In this document: positions 17,407 through 25,419 of the stretch, piece after piece
Layout of the letters: every line of letters starts with the position of its first letter
How positions within the stretch are numbered: the first letter of the stretch is position 1
From: Saccharibacillus qingshengii
Lineage (GTDB): Bacteria > Bacillota > Bacilli > Paenibacillales > Paenibacillaceae
NCBI RefSeq assembly: GCF_013185195.1
Contig: NZ_JAAZWC010000001.1
Coordinates: 285,765-349,764, forward strand
Length of the DNA stretch: 64,000 nucleotides
Direction: 5' to 3'
Notes under the pieces: model-generated
The model's input: the letters and a program-made list of their open reading frames with translations, nothing else
What the model was told of the DNA's origin: nothing
Databases searched by the model: none
Translations under genes and position numbers: made by a program

Positions 17407-17919
17407 TCAAAAGGTTTTTTGATACAGGTTCACGTAACGACCGCCTACACTCCGGTTCAAGTCGCGCTCGGCGACGAATCGGAATCCCTGGTTTTGGTAA
17501 TAGGCATTCAGCTTGGGCAGATGGGCGGCACAATCCAGTCTTAGCCCGAGTTTGCCCTGCCGCAGGGCTTCTTCTTCCGCAAAACGGAGCATCCTGGCAC
17601 CGAAATCCGTTCCCCGATAAGCCGGGCGAACCGTCAGCCGATGCAGATACAGATACCGTTCGTCGTCCAGCTCTTTCCAGTAGGACGGATCGCCGCATTG
17701 CAGCGTACACAATCCTGCCGGATGACCGTCCGCCGTCAGAAGAAACACGCGCCGGGTCTCAAAATAGCCCCGGACCGCCTCCTCTACAAACATTTCGGGC
17801 TTCCATTGGTCTACTCCCGCTTCAACCATAAGCTCGGCCGCTTCGTGCAGCATCTCTGCCAAAATCGGTACATCTTCGGGACCTGCTTCACGAATTTTCA
17901 TTTCCGCAGAAAAATTCAT
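17407..17919 (-). CDS. GNAT family N-acetyltransferase
   Basis: A 170-residue acetyltransferase with the acetyl-CoA loop seen as RPAYRGTDFGARML around residue 97, preceded by YLYLHRLTV and followed by LRLDCAAHLPKLNAYYQNQGF, the usual last beta-alpha unit. The substrate is unknown. It is convergent with glgC and lies downstream of the two-component operon, separated from it by about 60 bases. Confidence 0.88.
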   Translation of the reverse strand: MNFSAEMKIREAGPEDVPILAEMLHEAAELMVEAGVDQWKPEMFVEEAVRGYFETRRVFLLTADGHPAGLCTLQCGDPSYWKELDDERYLYLHRLTVRPAYRGTDFGARMLRFAEEEALRQGKLGLRLDCAAHLPKLNAYYQNQGFRFVAERDLNRSVGGRYVNLYQKTF

Positions 17920-17980
17920 TCGCTTCTTACGCTCCTATCCGATAAGGGACTTTTCTCGGTCGGCCAATCCTCCCAGCCGA

Positions 17981-19444
17981 TTAGATCTGTTCGGGTCCTT
18001 GCCCAGGACCCTCCGGAAGCTCAGGCTCCGGTTCTTCGGCTGCCGATTCTTCCAACAGCGGCAGCTTGACGCTGACCGTCGTGCCCACGCCGAGTTCGCT
18101 GGTCATCTCCAGCTGTCCTTCATGCAGCTCCACGAGCTGCTGGGTAATCGCAAGACCCAGACCCGTTCCTCCGCCCTGCGTATTCACCTGGAAGAAACGG
18201 TCTTTGACCCGCTTCAGATTCTCTTCGTCGATCCCGATCCCGCTGTCCTGCACCGCGGCACGAACCCAGCCGTCTTCGCGAGACAAATGCAGTACAATCA
18301 CGGAACTTTCGTGCGAGAACTTCACCGCATTGTCGACGATGTTCAAGAACACCTGCTTCAGGCGGTTCGCGTCGCCGTAAACGGCAAACGACCCATCGTC
18401 CGCTTCCACGCGCAGCTGCACTTTTTTGAGTTCGGCTTTGGCCCAGACGTTCAGCACGATTTCTTTGAGCAGTTCTTTGAGTTCGACCCTTTTCATCGTC
18501 AGCTTCATCTCGTTCTGCTGCAGCTTCGAAAAGTCGAGCAGTTCTTCGACGAGCCCGATCAGGCGCTCCGTTTCTTTGGCGATGATTCCCATGCCGAGCC
18601 GGGTCTCGTCCGGATCGTAACCCCCGGAATCGAGCGTTTCGCTCCAGCCTTTGATCGAAGTGAGCGGCGTGCGAAGTTCGTGGGAGATCGAAGAAATAAA
18701 GTCGTCTTTGATCTGGTTGCTTCGCACAATTTCTTCGGCCATGTAGTTCAACGTGGAACCCATCTCGCCGAGCTCGTATCGATAATCGCCTTCGACCCGG
18801 ACATCGAACCGGCCTTTGGCCATCTGCGCCGAAACGGCAATGATATTGTTGATCGGCCGCACGATCGAATTGGCCAATCCGATACTGACGATCAGCACGG
18901 TCACGAGCACCGCAGCGATAACCGCCATCGAGACCAGCGTGATCTCGGTCAGCCGCTGGTTGACTTTTTCGATCGAAGTAACGAAACGAGCCAGATAGAC
19001 CTGTCCGCCTCCCTGCTGAAGAGTCGTGGTGACCGCCATAACGGGCTCGCCTGTCGTCGCCTGGCGCCCGATCCATTTGGCGGTACCGCCGGAAGCCAGC
19101 GCCTGCGGAATATCACTGGTCTGAACCGGCTTGTCGACTTCAAAGCCCGAAGAACTGATCTTGACGTCGCCTTTGCCGTCCAGGATTTGCAGCTCGGATT
19201 CCGGCAGCTTGAGCAGGCCCAGAATCTGGCTCAGATATTCTTCCTCGCTGTAATCGCTCGAATTGGTCGAGATCAGCGCACTTCGAACCGTTACATCGAT
19301 ATGGCTCGAAATCATGTTGTAGATCGTATCGTAGTAATAAGCCCGGATTGCAAACAGAAATACCACTTCCACGAGCATCAGCGCCAGGAAGATGACGATG
19401 AAATAGTGCAGCACAATCTGTCTGCCGATCCCTTTCTTGATCAT
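17981..19444 (-). CDS. Sensor histidine kinase
   Basis: A 487-residue membrane kinase. TM1 is at about 12-34, an extracellular sensor domain at about 35-165, TM2 at about 168-190, then HAMP, HisKA with phospho-acceptor His255 (SISHELRTPLTS) and HATPase_c (VDNAVKFS, DSGIGI, GGTGLGLAI). The C-terminal tail is rich in Glu and Pro. Its ATG at 19444 overlaps the response-regulator stop as ATGA. The signal is unknown; the lipoprotein encoded upstream is a candidate accessory sensor. Confidence 0.94.
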   Translation of the reverse strand: MIKKGIGRQIVLHYFIVIFLALMLVEVVFLFAIRAYYYDTIYNMISSHIDVTVRSALISTNSSDYSEEEYLSQILGLLKLPESELQILDGKGDVKISSSGFEVDKPVQTSDIPQALASGGTAKWIGRQATTGEPVMAVTTTLQQGGGQVYLARFVTSIEKVNQRLTEITLVSMAVIAAVLVTVLIVSIGLANSIVRPINNIIAVSAQMAKGRFDVRVEGDYRYELGEMGSTLNYMAEEIVRSNQIKDDFISSISHELRTPLTSIKGWSETLDSGGYDPDETRLGMGIIAKETERLIGLVEELLDFSKLQQNEMKLTMKRVELKELLKEIVLNVWAKAELKKVQLRVEADDGSFAVYGDANRLKQVFLNIVDNAVKFSHESSVIVLHLSREDGWVRAAVQDSGIGIDEENLKRVKDRFFQVNTQGGGTGLGLAITQQLVELHEGQLEMTSELGVGTTVSVKLPLLEESAAEEPEPELPEGPGQGPEQI

Positions 19445-20139
19445 TGACCCTGGCCTTTCCATTTATAGCCGTGCCCCCATACCGTCTGCAAGTATTCGGG
19501 CTCCGACGGATTGTCTTCGATCTTCTGGCGCAGCCGGCGAATATTGACATCCACGATCTTCGGATCGCCCATATATTCCTTGCCCCAGACGTGATCGAGC
19601 AGCACGTCCCGGCTGAGCGGCGTATTTTCTTTTTCAAGGAAAAACTGGATCAACGAAAACTCCGTCGGTGTAAGTTCGATCGCCTGGCTGTTCTTTTTGA
19701 ACTGTTTGGAAATCAGATCAAGCTTGAACGGACCCGAATCGAACGTGACTTTGGCCGCGGTCTCCCGGTGTACATTGACGCGCCGGAGCAGCGAATGGAT
19801 CCGCGCAATCAGTTCCGTCGGGCTGAACGGCTTGCTGACATGGTCGTCGGCTCCGACCGACAGCGCGTAGACTTTGTCTTGTTCCTGAACTTTGGCCGTC
19901 AGGAAAATAATCCCCATACGTTCGTTCGTTTCCCGGATTCGCCGGCACACTTCGAAACCGTCGATGCCCGGAACCATCACGTCGAGCAGCGCGATATCGA
20001 TCCCCGGTTCCGTCTGCAAAATATGGAGCGCCTCGTTGCCTTCCGCGGCTTCGAGCACTTCAAATCCGTTGCGCTTCAAGTTGATGACAATAAAACTGCG
20101 GATCGATTCCTCGTCTTCCAAAATCAATACTTTACTCAT
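19441..20139 (-). CDS. OmpR-family response regulator
   Basis: A 232-residue regulator with a receiver domain (phospho-acceptor Asp53 in LLDVMVPG, Lys in FLTAKVQEQDK) and a winged-helix DNA-binding domain (about 130-228, ending TVWGHGYKW). It is translationally coupled to the histidine kinase and follows the lipoprotein gene by 50 bases. Target genes cannot be read from the window, but the neighbouring ABC ATPase, lipoprotein and MFS genes are plausible. Confidence 0.94.
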   Translation of the reverse strand: MSKVLILEDEESIRSFIVINLKRNGFEVLEAAEGNEALHILQTEPGIDIALLDVMVPGIDGFEVCRRIRETNERMGIIFLTAKVQEQDKVYALSVGADDHVSKPFSPTELIARIHSLLRRVNVHRETAAKVTFDSGPFKLDLISKQFKKNSQAIELTPTEFSLIQFFLEKENTPLSRDVLLDHVWGKEYMGDPKIVDVNIRRLRQKIEDNPSEPEYLQTVWGHGYKWKGQGQ

Positions 20140-20189
20140 GAGAATCTCCTTCCCGGACTTCCCTGCCGTTATATTTCATGGATGCGCAC

Positions 20190-21488
20190 TCAAGTGGCCG
20201 GGGCGCCGGTTTTGCCGGCGGCCAGTTCGCCTTCCGGATTCACCCGGTACGCAATCACCTGGCTGCTTGTACTGTACAGCTTGATCCAGCCTTTTTCTTC
20301 GGATTCGTTTTGCCATTGGGCCGGGGTAAAGAACCGAACTTCCTCGAGCCATTTCCGGTCGTCGATCCGTACAAACTGCAGGTATTTATCGACCATGGAT
20401 ACCGTATTCAAGGTCACGTTACCCAACAGTTCCTGCGGAAACGGCGGCAGCGTAAATCGTCCGTTCGCATCGCGGTACTGTTCCCTGACCGGGGTCACGC
20501 CTTTGCTGCCGTCCCACTGCCCGTAGACCGTCAGGATCGGAATATCTTCCTTGTTCTTGAAATCGCTCCAGCCGTAAGGCGTCTTCAGCATGCTGATCTC
20601 GATAATGCCGTCTCCGTTCACATCTTCGCTTTTGACAAAGCCGTCTTTGAACGCCGCGTCTTCGCCCAGTACCGATTGCAAAATACCGTTCTTCATCATG
20701 ACGACCTGGGTATAGGAACCCGCGCCGATCATAATATCGAGCACCACGCCGTTCTGATCTTTGGCCACTTCGCCTGCCGTTACATTGTAATAGCCCGTAA
20801 CGGTCTTGTTGGGCAGAATCAGCGAAGAAAGTTCCTGGAAGTCGGTCCCCTGGTATTGATACACGCGGATCTCCGTTCCGATATTCGGCTTGAGATTGAC
20901 CAGCACCAGTTCCTGAAGATTGTCCTTGTTCATATCGACCAGAGCGAATTCGGAATACGGCAGTTCGAGTTTGGTTCCCAAAATCTCGAGAGCCTGGCCC
21001 GCATACGAATAGACCATCAGCGTGCTGTTCGTACCGTTGGCCCCGTCTTCCCCATCCGCACCGTAACCGACGACGATATCGGTATAACCGTCGCCGGAGA
21101 TATCCGTAAAGTCCAGCTTGTCGAGCTGCTGGCCTTTGCCTTCGATATCCAGCACATTCACCCAGGTGTCGCCCTGCTCCTGCAGGATCATCAGATGAAT
21201 ATTCCTTCCGTTTTCGACCGGCTTGTAAAAAACGACCGCTTCTCGTTTGCCGTCTCCATCAAGATCGGCGTAATGGACCGCCTGCGTATCCTCGGAATCC
21301 CGTGTACGCACCGCTGTCGCCCCCGCCGGAAGCTGCCGGTCGATAACGTTCTTGAGCACTTCCTTGTCCGCCGGAAGGCGCGGAGGCCGAATCAGCGACG
21401 TCGGGTCCGGCAGGGACAGCGTGTCGCTGCAGCCCGACAGAAGCAGCAGACCTGCCGCACAAGCCGCGCTCAACCACATTTTCTTCAT
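20190..21488 (-). CDS. Lipoprotein with FG-GAP/VCBS-like repeats
   Basis: A 432-residue secreted lipoprotein. The signal peptide ends in LLLLSGC, a lipobox, so Cys should be lipidated. The body has several Asp-rich loops of the form YADLDGDGKREAVVFY, FTDISGDGYTDIVVG, LVDMNKDNLQELVLV and SEDVNGDGIIEISML; these look like calcium-binding FG-GAP/VCBS beta-propeller blades. The start is the ATG at 21488. It is in line with the two-component genes and may sense something outside the membrane for the kinase. Confidence 0.85.
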   Translation of the reverse strand: MKKMWLSAACAAGLLLLSGCSDTLSLPDPTSLIRPPRLPADKEVLKNVIDRQLPAGATAVRTRDSEDTQAVHYADLDGDGKREAVVFYKPVENGRNIHLMILQEQGDTWVNVLDIEGKGQQLDKLDFTDISGDGYTDIVVGYGADGEDGANGTNSTLMVYSYAGQALEILGTKLELPYSEFALVDMNKDNLQELVLVNLKPNIGTEIRVYQYQGTDFQELSSLILPNKTVTGYYNVTAGEVAKDQNGVVLDIMIGAGSYTQVVMMKNGILQSVLGEDAAFKDGFVKSEDVNGDGIIEISMLKTPYGWSDFKNKEDIPILTVYGQWDGSKGVTPVREQYRDANGRFTLPPFPQELLGNVTLNTVSMVDKYLQFVRIDDRKWLEEVRFFTPAQWQNESEEKGWIKLYSTSSQVIAYRVNPEGELAAGKTGAPAT

Positions 21489-21549
21489 GTATTCGCTCAC
21501 TCTCTTCCGCTTGGGCCATTCTCTCTGTCGTTCGCTGCGCCGCATTCGG

Positions 21550-22275
21550 CTACAGCCGGCTTTTCTCCGCCATCGTCAACCGTCTTCCGCGAATATCGAG
21601 TACGATTTTGCCGTCTTCCATACTCCAGATCCGGTGTGCATGTCTCTCCGCCAACTCGATCGGAAGCACCGCAACCACGGTTGTTTCCTGCTTCTCGCAC
21701 AAGTTCTTGAGCATGCCGAGCACGCTGTCGGCCGTCTGCGGGTCGAGCCCGATCACGGGTTCGTCCGCAAGCAGCACGTTCGCACCGTGAGCCAAAGCGC
21801 GCGCCGTTGCAATGCGCTGCTTCTCGCCTCCGCTCAGGCTGCCCGATTTCAATTTGGCTTTGTCCAGCAAACCAAACGATTCGATCATGTCCATGGCGCC
21901 CATATAATCGTCGGTACGCACCATTCCTGTGAAGCGACGCCAAGCCGGCGTCTGGCCGACCTGACCGATGAGCACGTTTTTCAGCGCGGTCCGGTTCGGG
22001 TCGAGATCCGGATTCTGCTGCAGATACGCCCATTCCCGCTGAATGCGTCTGCGGCCGGACCAGCCTGCTTTGAAGATGTCGAGATCATCCACGACGAACG
22101 TTCCGCCATCCCACTTTTCACGCAGAGCCAGGCAGCGCAGCAGCATACTTTTGCCGCTTCCGCTCGGTCCGACGATCGCCACGAATTCGCCGCGTACGAG
22201 ATCGAAGTCTATCCCTTTGAGCACGGGTATCTTGTCGCTGCTTACGGTCTTTCTCAAACCTCTCACCTTGATCAT
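21550..22275 (-). CDS. ABC transporter ATPase without a visible permease
   Basis: A 241-residue ABC ATPase with Walker A GPSGSGKS (about 36-43), signature LSGGEKQRIAT, Walker B VLLADEP, and the D-loop in VIGLDPQTAD. The sequence is closest in feel to PhnC-type phosphonate importers or LolD-like ATPases. The usual H-loop histidine is not obvious: the strand after the D-loop reads TTVVAVLPIELAERHAHRI. No permease or binding protein gene is adjacent, so its partner must be elsewhere or it has another role. Confidence 0.82.
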   Translation of the reverse strand: MIKVRGLRKTVSSDKIPVLKGIDFDLVRGEFVAIVGPSGSGKSMLLRCLALREKWDGGTFVVDDLDIFKAGWSGRRRIQREWAYLQQNPDLDPNRTALKNVLIGQVGQTPAWRRFTGMVRTDDYMGAMDMIESFGLLDKAKLKSGSLSGGEKQRIATARALAHGANVLLADEPVIGLDPQTADSVLGMLKNLCEKQETTVVAVLPIELAERHAHRIWSMEDGKIVLDIRGRRLTMAEKSRL

Positions 22276-22348
22276 TCGCCATCCGACTCCCCTGACTTGG
22301 TAAACTTGACTCCTCTAGTGTACCCCGAAACGCTTGCCTATTGCCACG

Positions 22349-23527
22349 TCAGGCGGCTTTTTTCTCGAACTTTTTCGCCTGTGTCCCCCGGAAAAAGAAC
22401 CCCATCATCCCGAACAGCACATACGCGCCACCCATGATCCAGAACAGCAAAAAAGGAGAACCGTGCTGCATGCCGTAACCGCCGATCCCCGGTCCCGCCA
22501 TACTGCCGATACTGAAATGGAAAGAAGCTACGACATTGGCGGACGGAATAAGACCCCGGGGAAGCAGGTCGGCGGCATAGGCCATCCCGAGCGAATAGAA
22601 CGAACCGACCAATCCGCCGGCCACCAGGAACAGCGCAAGATTGGCCCACAGGTTGGTTCCGGCCAGCGGCACGAGCACAAACAGCAGTCCGCCGCAGATA
22701 CCGGCCGCGATCAGGATCGGACGGCGTCCGAAACGGTCGCTGAGCATCCCAAGCGGAAGCTGGAGAATCAGCCCGCCTATTCCGATACAGAGCAGCAGCA
22801 GCGCAATGTCTTCTTTGGACAAGCCGATACGCAGCCCGTACACGGGGAAATTGCCGTTCAGCGAAGCTTCCATATAGCCGTACAGGAAAGCGGGAATCAG
22901 CGCAAACCAGGCATACCGGTAAATCCGCGGAAAACGTCCGAAGCCGGTCGAATGCTGGGCTTCGCGTTCCGGCCGATACTCGGGCAAATAGCGCAGAACC
23001 AGAATCAGCACAATCAGGAACAATACAGCCAGTCCCACAAACGGAACATAATCGCCGTAATCGACCAACCCGATTCCGAGCGGACCGATACTGAAGCCGA
23101 TCCCGTAGGACATGCCGTAAAGCGACAGGTTGCGCCCGCGTTTCTCTGCCGGCGTCACCAGCAGCACCCAGAGCTGGGCCACATAATTCAGCGCGCTGTC
23201 TCCGGCCCCTACAATCATGCGGAGGACAAACCAGATTCCGATTCCCGGAATCAAAGGAAACAGCGGAAGGGCAATCATCACCATGACGAGACCGCCGATC
23301 AGCAGTTTCTTGAATCCGACAACGCCGACCAGGCGCTCGGCAGCCAGCGTCATGGCAAAAGAACCGATATAAAGCGCCGCCGAATTCAAGCCGTTGACCG
23401 AAGCGGAGACCCCCTGTTCCTCCAGCAAAATGGACAGCAGCGGCAGCAGCATGCCCTGGCTCAAACCCGCCATGACCACGACTCCGAGCAAAATATAATA
23501 CGAATATTGGGAACGCGCAGACAACAC
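22349..23527 (-). CDS. MFS transporter
   Basis: A major facilitator with about 12 hydrophobic helices and the MFS motif between TM8 and TM9 (GMLSDRFGRRPILIAAG). It is about 392 residues if it starts at the GTG at 23527, which follows GGAGAAAGGAAG; a GTG at 23575 would give 408 residues but has no good ribosome site. It is probably a drug or metabolite exporter. It is divergent from an ArsR-type regulator that may control it. Confidence 0.88.
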   Translation of the reverse strand: MLSARSQYSYYILLGVVVMAGLSQGMLLPLLSILLEEQGVSASVNGLNSAALYIGSFAMTLAAERLVGVVGFKKLLIGGLVMVMIALPLFPLIPGIGIWFVLRMIVGAGDSALNYVAQLWVLLVTPAEKRGRNLSLYGMSYGIGFSIGPLGIGLVDYGDYVPFVGLAVLFLIVLILVLRYLPEYRPEREAQHSTGFGRFPRIYRYAWFALIPAFLYGYMEASLNGNFPVYGLRIGLSKEDIALLLLCIGIGGLILQLPLGMLSDRFGRRPILIAAGICGGLLFVLVPLAGTNLWANLALFLVAGGLVGSFYSLGMAYAADLLPRGLIPSANVVASFHFSIGSMAGPGIGGYGMQHGSPFLLFWIMGGAYVLFGMMGFFFRGTQAKKFEKKAA

Positions 23528-23655
23528 AATCTTCCTTTCTCCGGGGGCACCCTTTCCGGGCTGCCGCAACCTCACTTAGTAGTGGACAAGTTCATGCGTA
23601 AACATACATAATAGGTTCAAAAGGCAAGGCGATGTTTGGTATAGGAGGTCATCGA

Positions 23656-24576
23656 TTGAACAATTACGAGGTCAAAATCGACGTATCCGAGATTTACGAG
23701 CTGCTCGGAAGTTTTATGGTGCATATGACAAAAAAATGGCTCCCGAACCTCGATATCGGTGCAGGTTGGTCCGAAGAAGCCGAAGCGGGCATGCCTCACG
23801 AACTTCGGCAAAGATTCGCCGAAGCGAATGAATGGCCGTTTCTCGATTTCGACGCCTTGTATGCCCTGGTCATCGAACGCGAAGAAGGCGAAGACATTCC
23901 GGTGTTCCTCGACCGTCTTCTCGCCGAACCGGCGGAACGCCTGCTCGAGCGCATTTCTCCGCAGCTCCCTCTGCTGACGCAGGCGGACATGTCACGCATT
24001 CAGCGCGACTACACGCCCCTGCTGAAATCATGGTATACTTATTACTTCAAGGATATCCGGGATTCCATCCTTCCGCTGATCGAAGAAGACGCGGCGGAGA
24101 AGCGCGAGCTGCTGCTCAAGATGGATGCCAGTGCCCTCGTCGAATACGCATCGGGCGGCCTTGTTGTCGAGACTCCGCTGGATCTGAAGACGGTCATTTT
24201 GTTCCCGACCGTGCATAATCGGCCGATGAATACGTACTGCTTTTACCAGAACGTGCTGCTGATCCAGTATCCGGTCGATGTGCCGGAAGCGGAAGAAGAC
24301 GAACCACCGACCGTACTGCTGCGTATGACGCGCGCTTTGGCTATGCCCGACCGCCTCAAAATGCTGCGTTACGTCGCCGACCAGCCGCGTTCCCTGCTTG
24401 AAATGGAACGGGACCTCGGACAACCGGCCGAAGCGCTTAAACACCATATGGTGCTGCTGCGAACCGCGGGACTGCTGCGCACGCATATCGGCGAACAATC
24501 CAACGAAAAATTCAGCATACGTCCCGACGGGGCATCGGAACTGCAAATGTTTCTGGAATCGTATCTTCGCCTTTGA
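23656..24576 (+). CDS. ArsR-type winged-helix transcriptional regulator
   Basis: A 306-residue regulator. The N-terminal 200 residues are an uncharacterised domain, and the C-terminal segment (about 225-300) is an ArsR-like winged helix (ALAMPDRLKMLRYV, then SLLEMERDLGQPAEALKHHMVLLRTAGLL). The start is a TTG 7 bases after AGGAGG; the upstream in-frame ATG at 23632 has no ribosome site. It is divergent from the MFS gene, and a HAD phosphatase follows 63 bases on. No metal-binding cysteine cluster is seen, so this is not a classical metal sensor. Confidence 0.82.
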   Translation: MNNYEVKIDVSEIYELLGSFMVHMTKKWLPNLDIGAGWSEEAEAGMPHELRQRFAEANEWPFLDFDALYALVIEREEGEDIPVFLDRLLAEPAERLLERISPQLPLLTQADMSRIQRDYTPLLKSWYTYYFKDIRDSILPLIEEDAAEKRELLLKMDASALVEYASGGLVVETPLDLKTVILFPTVHNRPMNTYCFYQNVLLIQYPVDVPEAEEDEPPTVLLRMTRALAMPDRLKMLRYVADQPRSLLEMERDLGQPAEALKHHMVLLRTAGLLRTHIGEQSNEKFSIRPDGASELQMFLESYLRL

Positions 24577-24639
24577 CCGAATTCTTCGAAATCACAGCAC
24601 CGATCCCTGTCGCGGTTTTCCAAAGGAGTGAATCTTCCC

Positions 24640-25404
24640 GTGACAGGAACCTGCAAGCAGCATCTGATTTTTGATCTGGACGACACGCTCGTCTACTGCA
24701 ACAAATACTTCGATAAGATTCTGGACGAGTTCTTCACCCGCATGACCGGCTGGTTTGCCGATTTCGGCCTTACGACCGAGCAGGTTCGCCAAAAGCAGCT
24801 CGAGATCGATATTGCCGGCGTACATGTAGTCGGATTCGCGAGCCATCATTTCCCCGAGTCTCTCATTGCGACTTACCGCTATTTCGCCGACGCCTACAAA
24901 CGGATCGGCAGCAGCGCCGAAGAAGCTTTCTTGATGAAACTCGGACTCAGCGTTTACGATCAGGAAGTCGAAGCGTATCCGGGTATGGTCGAAACCCTCG
25001 AATCCCTTCGCAGCGAAGGACATGCCCTGTATCTGTACACAGGCGGCGAAGACCGTATTCAACAGCGCAAGATCGACCAGATGAAACTGGGTACGTATTT
25101 CGGCAGCGATATCTTTATCCATCAGCACAAAAACGTACAGGCGCTGGAAAGCATCCTGCGCGCGAAGTCGCTGCCCCGCCCTTCGACCTGGATGATCGGC
25201 AATTCGCTCCGTACCGATATTGCCCCCGCGCTGAGCGCCGATATCCACGCCGTCTACCTTAAGCAGGAACGCGAGTGGGCCTACAATATGATCGAGCTGA
25301 ATGAATCGTCCAAAGGCACTCTGCACACTGTGGCCAAACTGCCCGAAGTGCCTCAACTGATCGAACGCTTCACATCCTCTTCTCTTCAAAAACGGACCCT
25401 CTAA
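24640..25404 (+). CDS. HAD family hydrolase
   Basis: A 254-residue haloacid-dehalogenase-like phosphatase. The first motif is LIFDLDDTLVYCN (nucleophile and acid Asp), motif II is LYLYTGGE, and the last is MIGNSLRTDI (a variant of GDSxxxD in which the first acidic residue is Asn). The start is GTG, 11 bases after AAAGGAG. It is in line with the ArsR-type gene. The substrate is unknown. Confidence 0.85.
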   Translation: MTGTCKQHLIFDLDDTLVYCNKYFDKILDEFFTRMTGWFADFGLTTEQVRQKQLEIDIAGVHVVGFASHHFPESLIATYRYFADAYKRIGSSAEEAFLMKLGLSVYDQEVEAYPGMVETLESLRSEGHALYLYTGGEDRIQQRKIDQMKLGTYFGSDIFIHQHKNVQALESILRAKSLPRPSTWMIGNSLRTDIAPALSADIHAVYLKQEREWAYNMIELNESSKGTLHTVAKLPEVPQLIERFTSSSLQKRTL

Positions 25405-25417
25405 AGGGTCCGTTTTT
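25388..25417. terminator. Bidirectional terminator between a HAD gene and topB
   Basis: A perfect 13-bp stem, AAAAACGGACCCT (25388-25400) with AGGGTCCGTTTTT (25405-25417). The HAD stop codon sits in the loop. Confidence 0.92.
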
Positions 25418-25419
25418 GA

